Below, in pieces: positions 9,812 to 18,609 of a stretch of 64,000 nucleotides of DNA. The DNA is taken from NCBI RefSeq assembly GCF_009910675.1, contig NZ_RSEJ01000010.1, forward strand, positions 117,264 to 181,263. The letters are read 5' to 3'. The translations under genes were made by a program, and so were the position numbers. The notes below the pieces were generated by a model. That model searched no databases and was not told the DNA's origin. It saw nothing but the letters and a program-made list of their open reading frames with translations. The number at the start of each line of letters is the position of its first letter. The stretch's first letter is position 1. Source of the stretch: Photobacterium alginatilyticum. Lineage in GTDB: Bacteria; Pseudomonadota; Gammaproteobacteria; Enterobacterales; Vibrionaceae.

Positions 9812-9840
9812 AAGCGGTTTAGCGTAACGCTAAACCGCTT
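9812..9840. terminator. Bidirectional terminator between oligopeptidase and porin genes
   Basis: A 13-bp perfect stem AAGCGGTTTAGCG / CGCTAAACCGCTT with a TAA loop. On the minus strand it is followed by a T run (CTTTTTG), on the plus strand by a short mixed tract, so it best fits termination of the minus-strand porin and probably serves both. Confidence 0.85.
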
Positions 9841-9886
9841 GAGTTATTATGAACCAGCGATTGCTGTTTTTGCCTTCACCCGCAAA

Positions 9887-10558
9887 TTAGAAGCTATAGC
9901 GAGCACCCAGCTGGTAGCTCATTTCTTTTAGATCATCAAAGGCACGGTGCTGAAGGTTGGCTTCGATGCTCATGTGATCAGATACCTTGAAGTTGTTGCC
10001 AAGGCGAAGCTCATACAGGGTGTCGTCGTAGTCTGCTAGACGCATTGCTGGTTCTACAGTCCACTTATCCATTAGCTGGTAACGAGCACCAATTTCACCT
10101 GTCAGACCAGAGTCGTCGCCTCTTACTGTTGCGCTTGCGCCAGAGAAGCCAAATACATGCACATCCAACTCAATTTCTGAGCGAGAGTAACCAGCCAGAC
10201 CATATACCGTCAGGTCGCTGTTGATTGGGTGGAAGTAACCCAGACCAAGCAAACCGTGAGAGATAGTCAGATCATCTTTAGCTGTCGCGTCACCACGGGT
10301 TTCCAGGAAGAAGTTATCAGTAAAGTTCCAGCTACCGCGAAGGTACATACCTGCAGTGTTGTCTGTCAGAGAGGCATTCTGGTTCCATACCGACACAGAA
10401 GAAGGCAGGTCGTGGTTGTACGAGTTTAGCTGCAGGCCGCCTGAAATGTAGTTGAAGTTTTGAGTTAGGTTGTGGCTCGCAGCGTCAGTTGATTCCGCTT
10501 GCACAGAAAAAGTGGTAGCCAAAATAGCAGCAAGGGGAAGTAGTGCGAATTTTTTCAT
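9887..10558 (-). CDS. Outer membrane beta-barrel protein
   Basis: 223 residues with a clear Sec signal peptide (MKKFALLPLAAILATTFSVQA, cleavage after residue 21). The mature part alternates polar and hydrophobic residues in about eight strands and ends with the outer-membrane C-terminal signature LGARYSF (terminal Phe). The layout fits the small OmpA-like/OMP_b-brl barrels, with no periplasmic OmpA domain. It is monocistronic, with an AT-rich upstream region. Ligand or role cannot be deduced. Confidence 0.85.
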   Translation of the reverse strand: MKKFALLPLAAILATTFSVQAESTDAASHNLTQNFNYISGGLQLNSYNHDLPSSVSVWNQNASLTDNTAGMYLRGSWNFTDNFFLETRGDATAKDDLTISHGLLGLGYFHPINSDLTVYGLAGYSRSEIELDVHVFGFSGASATVRGDDSGLTGEIGARYQLMDKWTVEPAMRLADYDDTLYELRLGNNFKVSDHMSIEANLQHRAFDDLKEMSYQLGARYSF

Positions 10559-10801
10559 TATCTAAACCTAATAAAGTTGCTATACATCGACAAGAAAACT
10601 GTTTTCGTTGTCGACTTCAGAAGATGAGCGGATAGTACGCCCATTAAAAACGCTGTGCAATAATTATTTGTACGATGTTTTTTATTTTTTGACTGTTTGG
10701 TCGATTATTGGGCGAATTGGCTAACAGGGATCACATTTATCCTTGATAGTCACATGGTTTCTATTCAATCAGTAACGCGAAGTCTTTATGATAGGCGAGT
10801 G

Positions 10802-11068
10802 TATACCCAAGCTACCTCAAGATGCTCGTTTCAGCGAGAATTACTTGGCTTGTAGGCTAGGCACCGATTTGAAAATCTAGTGGCTCTAAATTAATAATCG
10901 GTAACAACGCATAGAAGCCAAGTAAACACGCCCTTTGGGAGTGAGCCAGCGAACCCATTTCTGTGTCAAATAACGTTGAAAGGGAAAAGCCATTCCTACC
11001 GTTATTTTCCTTGAATTGAGCTCGCTGGTCTCACTCTGAATCCTGCATCTTGAGGTAGTTTGGGTATA
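10802..11068 (+). repeat. Interspersed palindromic repeat, full copy 1 (MITE-like)
   Basis: About 267 bp bounded by inverted termini of about 24 bp (TATACCCAAGCTACCTCAAG at the left, its complement with one change at the right). Inside are nested inverted repeats: CTCG/CGAG, ACTTGGCT/AGCCAAGT around ACCGATT/AATCGGT, and GTGAGCCAGCG/CGCTGGTCTCAC around AATAACG/CGTTATT. The whole unit can fold as a multi-branched cruciform or RNA. Near-identical copies lie at 33413-33682 and, inverted, at 55939-56204. It ends 25 bp before the trpB start. No transposase is encoded. Confidence 0.9.
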
Positions 11069-11093
11069 CTCACTGAATAGGACAAGGAATGCC

Positions 11094-12329
11094 ATGAAGA
11101 ATACGTTTGACCACGCTCTGCCGAATGCAGAAGGCTATTTTGGTGAATATGGCGGTAGTTTCATTCCTGAAGAACTACAAGAAATAATGAACCAAATTGC
11201 AGCCGCTTATGATGAATGCCGCAAGGATCTGGCTTTTCAGGATGAGCTCGCTCGTTTGTATAAGCATTTTGTCGGTCGCCCAAGCCCGATATTTCATGCT
11301 GAAAACTTATCCGCCAAATATGGCGCGCCTATTTATCTTAAACGAGAAGATCTTAACCATACCGGTGCCCACAAAATTAACCACTGTTTGGGTGAAGCGC
11401 TTGTTGCTAAGAAAATGGGCAAGAAGAAACTGATTGCAGAAACAGGTGCAGGCCAGCATGGTGTGGCCTTGGCGACGGCAGCGGCATTGGTTGGTCTGGA
11501 GTGCGATATCTACATGGGAGAGGTGGACATTGCCAAAGAACATCCGAATGTTGTACGGATGCGGATCCTTGGGGCAAATGTTATTCCAGCTACCCATGGC
11601 CGTAAGACGCTGAAAGAAGCGGTGGATGCAGCATTTGAGGCTTACCTGAAAGATCCGATTAACCAGCTATATGCGATAGGCTCAGTTGTCGGTCCTCATC
11701 CATTCCCGATGATGGTCAGGGATTTCCAATCTATTATCGGTAACGAGGCTCGCGTCCAGTTCAAGGAAATGACTGGTAACCTGCCAGAGAATCTTGTTGC
11801 CTGTGTCGGCGGCGGTTCAAATGCAATGGGTCTGTTTACTGCCTTCCTTGAAGATGCAGATGTGGCTATTCACGGTGTTGAGCCTGCCGGACGTTCGCTG
11901 ACCGAAGTCGGTGAGCATGCCGCAACGCTTACTCTGGGAGAGCCAGGTGTGATGCATGGCTTTAAGTCATATATGTTGAAAGATACCGAAGGTGAACCAC
12001 AGGAAGTGTACTCGGTGGCCAGTGGCCTGGATTACCCGTCTGTCGGGCCGCAGCATAGCTACCTGAAGGATACAGGTCGAGCCAAGTATGGCACGGTGAA
12101 TGATCAGGAAGCTATTGATGCCTTTTTCGAACTTTCCCGTCATGAAGGCATTATTCCGGCAATTGAATCGGCCCATGCCGTGGCTTACGCGCTGAAACTG
12201 GCCAAGCAGGGTGAGAAAGGCTCAATCTTGATTAATTTGTCGGGCCGAGGTGACAAGGATATCGATTTTGTCGTTGAAAACTACGGCAAAGACTATGGCA
12301 TCGAGTCGCTATTAAATACGGCCAAATAG
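11094..12329 (+). CDS. trpB: Tryptophan synthase beta chain, stand-alone copy
   Basis: PLP enzyme joining indole and serine to tryptophan. 411 residues with all main TrpB marks: [16 protein letters not shown] lysine K94 in GAHKINH, catalytic E116 in AETGAGQHG, the phosphate loop [10 protein letters not shown], and SGRGDKDI. No trpA or other trp gene is adjacent, so this is probably a second copy outside the trp operon; it may work alone or on other beta-substitution substrates (inference). The upstream repeat ends 25 bp before the ATG, so the leader is partly repeat-derived. Confidence 0.93.
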   Translation: MKNTFDHALPNAEGYFGEYGGSFIPEELQEIMNQIAAAYDECRKDLAFQDELARLYKHFVGRPSPIFHAENLSAKYGAPIYLKREDLNHTGAHKINHCLGEALVAKKMGKKKLIAETGAGQHGVALATAAALVGLECDIYMGEVDIAKEHPNVVRMRILGANVIPATHGRKTLKEAVDAAFEAYLKDPINQLYAIGSVVGPHPFPMMVRDFQSIIGNEARVQFKEMTGNLPENLVACVGGGSNAMGLFTAFLEDADVAIHGVEPAGRSLTEVGEHAATLTLGEPGVMHGFKSYMLKDTEGEPQEVYSVASGLDYPSVGPQHSYLKDTGRAKYGTVNDQEAIDAFFELSRHEGIIPAIESAHAVAYALKLAKQGEKGSILINLSGRGDKDIDFVVENYGKDYGIESLLNTAK

Positions 12330-12348
12330 CTCGACTTTCTATAAAGAG

Positions 12349-12375
12349 AAAAGCCAGACTTTGTGTCTGGCTTTT
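12349..12375. terminator. Bidirectional terminator between trpB and the YfcC carrier
   Basis: 11-bp perfect stem AAAAGCCAGAC / GTCTGGCTTTT with a 5-nt loop. The A-rich and T-rich arms serve both converging genes. Confidence 0.88.
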
Positions 12376-12393
12376 GTGTCTGTGTTGAAAGCG

Positions 12394-13800
12394 CTAGCTG
12401 AAGATAACGCCAAGGCTGAGCAAGATCATTACCATGGCTGTCAACACACCAAGTAGCGGGCCAATGAATTTCAGCCAGGATGAGTAGGAGACGCGGCCGA
12501 TAGCCAATCCGCCCATTACTACCCCGGAAGTTGGCGTAACAAGGTTTGGCAGGCCAGAGGCGGATTGGAACGCAGTGACGACCAGTTCACGCCCAACACC
12601 GGCGAAGTCAGCAAGCGGCGCAAGGACCGGCATTGACAGAACTGCCAGGCCAGAAGAAGAGGGAACAACAAGACAGAGTACCGCTTCAACCCAATAAATG
12701 GCATTGATAAAGGCGACTTCGTGTAATCCTCCCAGCAGACCTTCGGCATAATTGAGAATAGTATGGGTAATGTTGCCGTTATCCATCACGACAACCAAAC
12801 CACGAGCGATAGCAATGATAAGGGCTACACCAAGTAAATCACGGGCACCGTTTACAAAGCTGTCGGTGATCTCGACTTCTGACAGGCGGCCGACGAAACC
12901 AACAACAATACTTGAGCCGATAAATAGTGCCGATAGCTCTGCCATCCACCAGCCGGCAAGAGACACTCCCCACATCATTACCGCAAAGGTTAGGCCGAAA
13001 ATCACCAGTACTGCTTTGCGTTTTCCTGTCAGTTCAGGGGCTTGCTGCTCTTTGCTATGAAGGAAATGCTTGAGGTTGTCTTCTTTTTGGTGGGCAACAA
13101 TGGACTGCATCGGATCACGCTTTACTTTGTCGGCATAGCGCATGACGTAGATAACACAAGCCAGCCAACCTAACACCAGGATAACAGCACGCAGCGCAAA
13201 GCCTTCCATGAAGTTGATCTCGGCAGCGTTGGAGGCAATCACAGTTGCAAAAGGGTTGATTGTAGAGCCGAGACAGCCGATTCCCGCACCGACCATAATA
13301 ATGGCGACTCCGACTATGCTGTCATAGCCAGCAGCGATCATCACAGGGATCAGCAAGGCATAAAAAGGGATCGTTTCTTCTGCCATACCGTAAACGGTGC
13401 CTCCGAGGGCAAACAGACCCATCAGGATTGGGATCATCCACTTTTCACGCCCGGCAAGGCGCTTCATGGTGCCTGCAATACCGGCATCAATCGCACCAGT
13501 TTCTGTTACTACGGCCAGAAAGCCACCGATAACCAAGACGAACAAGGCAACATCAACGGCGCGTGCCGCGTAGCTTGCCGGATCGTAGAAGCCCTGAATG
13601 GGGGCCATGAGTACATCAACGATGCCCTGTGGGTTTGCGTCGACCGTCTGGTAGGAGCCGACAAGCGGCACCATGCGACCCAGTACTTCATTGTTTTCCA
13701 TCTGATACTGCCCGGCCGGGATCACCCAGGTCAGCAGCGCCATGACAACGGTAAGCAACATCAAGATTGTGTAGGCCGAGGGAAATTTTATTCTAGTCAT
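12394..13800 (-). CDS. YfcC/DcuC-family membrane carrier
   Basis: Polytopic inner-membrane transporter of 468 residues with about 12 hydrophobic segments, matching the C4-dicarboxylate anaerobic carrier-like (YfcC) family; signatures are GAGIGCLGSTINPFATVIAS and VPSSSGLAVLSMPVLAPLAD. The start at 13800 is chosen because AAAGGAC lies 8 bp upstream; an upstream in-frame codon adds 12 unlikely residues. Its gene follows the opine-type dehydrogenase by about 90 bp on the same strand, so the substrate may be an amino acid or opine-like compound. That is inference. Confidence 0.88.
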   Translation of the reverse strand: MTRIKFPSAYTILMLLTVVMALLTWVIPAGQYQMENNEVLGRMVPLVGSYQTVDANPQGIVDVLMAPIQGFYDPASYAARAVDVALFVLVIGGFLAVVTETGAIDAGIAGTMKRLAGREKWMIPILMGLFALGGTVYGMAEETIPFYALLIPVMIAAGYDSIVGVAIIMVGAGIGCLGSTINPFATVIASNAAEINFMEGFALRAVILVLGWLACVIYVMRYADKVKRDPMQSIVAHQKEDNLKHFLHSKEQQAPELTGKRKAVLVIFGLTFAVMMWGVSLAGWWMAELSALFIGSSIVVGFVGRLSEVEITDSFVNGARDLLGVALIIAIARGLVVVMDNGNITHTILNYAEGLLGGLHEVAFINAIYWVEAVLCLVVPSSSGLAVLSMPVLAPLADFAGVGRELVVTAFQSASGLPNLVTPTSGVVMGGLAIGRVSYSSWLKFIGPLLGVLTAMVMILLSLGVIFS

Positions 13801-13886
13801 ACAGATGTCCTTTTCAGATGGGGCAAGCTGCCCCATGAACGGGTGGTAACCACCTCTAATTGATGCAAAAAGCTAAGTCTCGAACG

Positions 13887-14996
13887 CTAAGCAATAAATT
13901 CGAGTATTTCTTGTGGTGACAGGTTAGCCAGTCCCATCTTTTTCAGTGTCCTGCCACTGGTAAAGTAGTCGGTATCGTTATAGGCATTGTCGATGTGCAG
14001 GCAGGAAGTGATCAGCGGAGTATCGACACCCGCCAACTGACCAAGCTCATAGCAAGGCACCAGCAGGTAGGCAGCATCCTCTGTGATGTATCGGTTATTG
14101 GCCGAATTAGGTGCACTGTTTAGTTTGCCATGGGTTTCCGAGGTACGGTTTACCTCGTACACACTCTCACAGTCCATGGCGTAGAGGGCATTCATCGCCT
14201 CAAGTTCCGGGAGCAGGCTAATCCCTAATGCCTTTCCGATGGCCAGGCGTTCTTGTTCCATCACCGCAGCAGCTTTGGCTGTTGAGATTGAACAGCAATC
14301 CTTGTAGTAGTTGAACTGGCCGTCATAATTTTCTAGCAGCCCCATATTGAGCGTTGTCAAAAGCGGATGGCCACCAAAATTGATATTCTCCAGTCCGGCT
14401 TCGATAACATTATCCAACGGTTTTAGTGGCAGCGGCATAACAGGTTGCAGTGCTTTAATAGCCTCCGCTGTCTTACTGGCAGGCAGTGCTGATACTGGCA
14501 GAAACTCCTTCATGCCGAGAATGGCCAGCTCGGCAGGGCCGACAATCCGAGTCGCCCAGGGGATGGAAATCGCATCGACGAAGATGAGGTTAAGATCCTT
14601 ATAGCCTTGATCGTTCTTGATCCGGTTTAGTACCAATGAGCCATAGTTACCCGGCATCAGCATAATGATCTGGCCGTCGCGTAAATGCGGCAGCATGCTG
14701 GTGAATAAAGGTTCCTGGGCAAATGAAGGAACAGGCAGGACCAGTAAATCCGAATAGAGGATGGTCTCTTCAAGATCTCGGCTTACCTTATCAATAGCCT
14801 GAAAACCTGAATAGGTGAGGGGGACATCATTAAAGCTTGCGAGCGCTTTGATACCGCCGCACTTTTCGATATCAGCCAAAGGCTGGTCAAACCCTGTTGC
14901 GCCGTACAGGCAGACATCTGCTCCCTGAAGTGTGAAATGATAGGCTGCTGTTAACCCGGCATTGCCAGAGCCGATAACAGATACACGAGGTGCCAT
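13887..14996 (-). CDS. NAD(P)-dependent opine/octopine dehydrogenase family enzyme
   Basis: 369 residues. An N-terminal Rossmann fold begins at residue 5 (VSVIGSGNAGLTAAYHF). The C-terminal helical domain carries INFGGHPLLTTLNMGLLEN and a SETHGKLNSAP segment typical of octopine/nopaline dehydrogenases. Members interconvert an amino acid plus a 2-oxoacid with an N-(carboxyalkyl) amino acid. AAGGAAGAACT precedes the ATG. It probably forms an operon with the downstream YfcC carrier, and the LysR gene upstream on the same strand is the likely regulator. The exact substrate is unknown. Confidence 0.87.
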   Translation of the reverse strand: MAPRVSVIGSGNAGLTAAYHFTLQGADVCLYGATGFDQPLADIEKCGGIKALASFNDVPLTYSGFQAIDKVSRDLEETILYSDLLVLPVPSFAQEPLFTSMLPHLRDGQIIMLMPGNYGSLVLNRIKNDQGYKDLNLIFVDAISIPWATRIVGPAELAILGMKEFLPVSALPASKTAEAIKALQPVMPLPLKPLDNVIEAGLENINFGGHPLLTTLNMGLLENYDGQFNYYKDCCSISTAKAAAVMEQERLAIGKALGISLLPELEAMNALYAMDCESVYEVNRTSETHGKLNSAPNSANNRYITEDAAYLLVPCYELGQLAGVDTPLITSCLHIDNAYNDTDYFTSGRTLKKMGLANLSPQEILEFIA

Positions 14997-15175
14997 AGTT
15001 CTTCCTTTTTGAAACGTGTTTGGGTGTTTTCAGACTAAGGAAGAACCTGCTTTTACAGCCAATGAAGAAGACGCAAACAACCATGCAAAAAAGTAATAGT
15101 TGTCATCGGGTTTGGTTTTAACTGTTTGATAGTTTGACTGTTTTCAAGGTTGTGTTTAATCATGACAGTTACTGG

Positions 15176-16123
15176 TTATCTGTGAGATTGCGCATCTGCA
15201 TCTTCATCAAGATCCCGCATCGAGCCGATTTTGAGGTAAATATCCAGTTCATCGGCAAGGAGCAGGAATTGCTCGATAAATTGCTCGGCATGCCGATGTA
15301 TTGGCTTGAGTGCCGGGTAGAGCATGTCGAACTCAAAAGGGAGACTAAATACCAGCGGGCGCATCACAACCTGGGGATGCTCACACTCCATGTGGGCCGT
15401 AAACGGGTCGGTAATCGCAATTCCTACCCCTTCACGAACCAGGACTGCGGCTGTGCTGGCCAACGATACTTCTATTTGTTCTACAGTCGATAAGTTATAG
15501 CGGCGGAGCAGGGCATCTATACGTCGTTGGATGGCATCTTTTTCATGGCGGATCAGCATTTGGTCGGCGATATCATAAATATCGATCACCGAACGCTTGG
15601 CTAACGGGCTGTCTGCGGGGATCAGGCAGACGCATTCACACTCGATTTTTTGGGCTTTTACCCCAGCCAGATGTTCGTCGACGAAGGCAAAACCGATATC
15701 GGTGGTCTGGCTTTGGATCCGGCGAACCACCTCTTCGGAACGGTAGGTTTTGAAGCCGACCTTCATTTTTGGGGCATTCTTGAGAAAGGTTGCCAGAATA
15801 CGGGGAAGATAGGCGTTGGACAGCAAGGGCATAGCGGCAATATTCAGGCTACCAAAGTGACTGGATCTGATGGATTCTGCAGCGAGGTCGAGCCCGGTTA
15901 CCGCATCGAAAACTTTGGCAACTTCCAGATGGAATGCCTGTCCTTCATCACTCAATACTAACCGGTTTCCCTTGCGGATAAACAAGTGAAAACCCAGGCG
16001 CTGTTCCAGCCCAGAAAGCAAGCGGCTGACGGCGGGTTGGCTGAGGCTGAGTCGCTCTGCTGCAGCGGTAACGGTTTGGCATTCGACAATTGCTTTGAAT
16101 GCATTGAGTTGGGATAGCTTCAT
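15176..16123 (-). CDS. LysR-family transcriptional regulator
   Basis: 315 residues from the ATG at 16123, the usual LysR beginning (MKLSQLNAFKAIVECQTVTA); the longer frame begins with TTG and adds 16 unlikely residues. Winged HTH at about 17-60 (AAERLSLSQPAVSRLLSGLE), then a periplasmic-binding-like effector domain. It lies upstream of and co-directional with the opine dehydrogenase and YfcC genes, with 179 bp before the next start, so it may control them. A terminator at 16226-16260 separates it from the M14 peptidase gene. Confidence 0.92.
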   Translation of the reverse strand: MKLSQLNAFKAIVECQTVTAAAERLSLSQPAVSRLLSGLEQRLGFHLFIRKGNRLVLSDEGQAFHLEVAKVFDAVTGLDLAAESIRSSHFGSLNIAAMPLLSNAYLPRILATFLKNAPKMKVGFKTYRSEEVVRRIQSQTTDIGFAFVDEHLAGVKAQKIECECVCLIPADSPLAKRSVIDIYDIADQMLIRHEKDAIQRRIDALLRRYNLSTVEQIEVSLASTAAVLVREGVGIAITDPFTAHMECEHPQVVMRPLVFSLPFEFDMLYPALKPIHRHAEQFIEQFLLLADELDIYLKIGSMRDLDEDADAQSHR

Positions 16124-16225
16124 CGACGTTGCGCTACTCTTATTGGCTTGATTATGACTGTAAGCTACCAAATATCTTTAGTTAATACTTTTTTGGCGTG
16201 CCTCAACCGTGACAGGCAACGTAAA

Positions 16226-16260
16226 AAGACAAAGCCAGGTTGAGAACCTGGCTTTGTCTT
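16226..16260 (-). terminator. Terminator after the M14 peptidase gene
   Basis: 16-bp perfect stem (AAGACAAAGCCAGGTT and complement) with a 3-nt loop. On the minus strand it runs into CTTTTTAC, a good intrinsic terminator for the gene ending at 16310. Confidence 0.9.
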
Positions 16261-16309
16261 GATGCGATATATTTTGTGTATGAAGGGTTTAAGAATATGC
16301 CGGGCCTTG

Positions 16310-17230
16310 CTACAACTGCTTGATAATGTAATCAAGTGCACCGGTAACTGCCGCGACCTGTGCGTCATTGCATTCCTGATCATTAACGAGTGGGCTATCT
16401 GGGTAGACCTCGGTTGTGGTGCCGTAAGTACAATTCGTTAAGCCGCTACATAGACCTAGCTTCTTGGTAGGGTAATTAATCACGCCTTCCTGAGTTATTG
16501 CCTCACCAATGATTTTTCCTTCCCCGTCAGGCGGGGCGATATGGGTGATTTTTTTGACTGATTCGATAATAGCCTTCTGGAACTCATCCTGAGGGTTGTC
16601 GGTATCACCGACAAGGTAAAAGCCGTCCGGAATCATATCTTTGACATACTCAATGCCGTCTCGAGCGGCGAGGGCGGGCCTGAATTCCAGTTCGTCGGTA
16701 TCCGTTGTTTCGTGAAGGTCGATGTGGGCAAGAATATCGTCATTGAGAGAGGCAACTAGTTGCATTAAGCCTGCCGATTCTTCTGACGGGCTGTTCTCAT
16801 AGAAAGAGCGGTTAGGATCGACAGCATTGGGATTCCAGCGGTTGATGGTTTCATATCCCCAAGGGCTGACGCAGGGCGCAACAATGATATTGAATGTATT
16901 GCTGTAGTTGTCAGCTTCCGTAGCGGCAAACTGAAGAGCGCCGTGTACACCACTGGTCTCGTAACCATGAACACCACCTGTGATCAGGACTGTTGGCTTA
17001 TTGCTGTCCCAGTTTCGGGTTTTTAGCGCAAAGAGAGGGTATTTCTCGCTATCATAAGAAAGCGCACCATACTGGAGCAATTCAAAGCGTTCCCCGAGCG
17101 GGGTGAGTTTTTTAACGACTTCGTCCTGGTAAGAGCGTTTGATCGTAACTTGTTTAAGCCATACGGCCTTTTCTTTATCACTCCATTTTTGCCCTGGAGT
17201 ACCTATCGGGTAGCTGTGTGAACTGCTCAT
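16310..17230 (-). CDS. M14-family zinc carboxypeptidase / deacylase-like protein
   Basis: 306 residues from the ATG at 17230 (AAAGGCAGAG upstream; the longer frame adds 24 poor residues). Zinc ligands are visible: His and Glu in GGVHGYETSG and the third His in HIDLHETTD. DPNRSF is the substrate-carboxylate region of M14, and a late Glu in TTTEVYPDSP could be the general base. The fold is shared by metallocarboxypeptidases and by succinylglutamate desuccinylase/aspartoacylase, so it may hydrolyse an N-acyl amino acid or a short peptide. No signal peptide, so cytoplasmic. Confidence 0.82.
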   Translation of the reverse strand: MSSSHSYPIGTPGQKWSDKEKAVWLKQVTIKRSYQDEVVKKLTPLGERFELLQYGALSYDSEKYPLFALKTRNWDSNKPTVLITGGVHGYETSGVHGALQFAATEADNYSNTFNIIVAPCVSPWGYETINRWNPNAVDPNRSFYENSPSEESAGLMQLVASLNDDILAHIDLHETTDTDELEFRPALAARDGIEYVKDMIPDGFYLVGDTDNPQDEFQKAIIESVKKITHIAPPDGEGKIIGEAITQEGVINYPTKKLGLCSGLTNCTYGTTTEVYPDSPLVNDQECNDAQVAAVTGALDYIIKQL

Positions 17231-17606
17231 TACTCTGCCTTTAGTGATCGTCGTTATCGGAAAATACAATTTAGAGAATAACAGCCTACTTCGCATAGGC
17301 AACAGTATTTTCTTTGGATATTAATAGCCCGTTTTAACCTTTATATCAAAGAGATGCTGTATAGCTGCAGGCTATTGGTTGCGGTTATATGTAAGCATGT
17401 GTGAGCCGATTTAAAGGAACCGATTATCATCAGAAAGAGAGTGCCGGGTTCGATATTTACCATTTTAAGACTGGCTCTGACCATGAAATGCAATATGGGG
17501 ACATTTACAATTTCCTCCTCAGGTACAGGCAGGCTTGTGCTATTACTCCGAGCCGTTGTGAATTGTGCCTGACAAATTGCATCTTATGAAGTGAGAGGAG
17601 CTTGGT
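17231..17606. other. Divergent intergenic region
   Basis: Separates the M14 gene (leftward) from the NmrA-like gene (rightward) and must carry both promoters. A 62-codon open frame at 17401-17589 has no recognisable features or ribosome site and is not called. Confidence 0.45.
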
Positions 17607-18527
17607 ATGAAAAAGCAACATGTGGCTGTTATCGGTGCAACAGGACAAGTGGGGACACCATTAACACGAGGTCTGCTCTCGCAGGGACATGATGTCACCA
17701 TCATTACCCGCAAGGCGCAAAAAGACGCTAAGCTGATGGCTTTTGAACAACAGGGTGCTTCGATTTCTATCTGTGTTGATATGCATGATGTGGATACAAT
17801 GGCAGAGAGACTTCTGGGTGTTGATACTCTGGTTGCCAGTGTCCCGGGTTCAAAAACTATCATCGAGCAATCCGAGCCTGTCTGGCTGGAGGTTGCAGTG
17901 AAAGCCGGCGTGAAACGCTTTGTTCCGACTGAGTTTGGTTGTCATACTCAAGCGCTTGAAATGGGAGATGGTGAGGTGTTTGACAACAAGAAGCGCTTTC
18001 ACGATTTATTGATGAGCTCAGGCATTGACTGGACGCTATTCTACAATGGCGGCATCTTTGACTATTTCTTGCCTAATTTGCGTTTTTTCCGAAAAATCAC
18101 CACGTTTGGTGATCTTGAGTTGCCTATCTATACCCATGATATCGAAGACATTGGTTATCTTGCGGCACTGGCGGTAACTGATGAGCGCACTCTGAACAAG
18201 TGCGTTCAGGTTGATTACAATGCGCTTTCCCAACATGAGATGCTGGACCAGCTTAAACGAAACTGGCCTGATCATTCCTTTGAGTATGAACACTTCTCTT
18301 CAGAATATATTACGTCCATGAAAGAGAGTGCTGGTGATGAAGTGACGGCGAAAAAAGGATCGGAAACAGACAAAGAGCGCTGGGGGATCAACTACGCGAT
18401 TTATGTCATTGGTAAGCTTGCTGCATTTAACGAGCAGACATTGCGTACCAGCGAACTCTATCCTGATTATGTCTGCAAACGGCCGGAAGAAGTGTTGAAC
18501 GACGCTGAGTTTGTCTTCGAGGACTGA
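17607..18527 (+). CDS. NmrA/isoflavone-reductase-like NAD(P)-binding oxidoreductase
   Basis: 306 residues, atypical short-chain dehydrogenase fold. The nucleotide-binding loop is VAVIGATGQVGTPLTRGLL (residues 6-24), with a basic TRKAQKDAK stretch after beta-2 that favours NADP(H). The segment VKAGVKRFVPTEFGCHT is typical of the NmrA/PCBER group, and K in DNKKRFHDLL could be the catalytic lysine. GTGAGAGGAGCTTGGT precedes the ATG. A sodium/proton antiporter gene follows by 80 bp. Substrate unknown. Confidence 0.85.
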   Translation: MKKQHVAVIGATGQVGTPLTRGLLSQGHDVTIITRKAQKDAKLMAFEQQGASISICVDMHDVDTMAERLLGVDTLVASVPGSKTIIEQSEPVWLEVAVKAGVKRFVPTEFGCHTQALEMGDGEVFDNKKRFHDLLMSSGIDWTLFYNGGIFDYFLPNLRFFRKITTFGDLELPIYTHDIEDIGYLAALAVTDERTLNKCVQVDYNALSQHEMLDQLKRNWPDHSFEYEHFSSEYITSMKESAGDEVTAKKGSETDKERWGINYAIYVIGKLAAFNEQTLRTSELYPDYVCKRPEEVLNDAEFVFED

Positions 18528-18609
18528 TCTCTTTTGCTAATGGCGAAGAGGTAACTTCCGGGTTATCTCTTCGTGTTTGTTACAAGCTTCCTTTCAGAAC
18601 AGGCCGTTT

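Noticed and set aside
10886..11095. 69-codon open frame on the minus strand inside repeat copy 1
   Set aside because: It lies within the palindromic repeat, has no ribosome site and no family pattern; it is a by-product of the repeat.
17401..17589. 62-codon frame in the M14/NmrA divergent region
   Set aside because: No ribosome site, no family mark, and it lies where promoters are expected.
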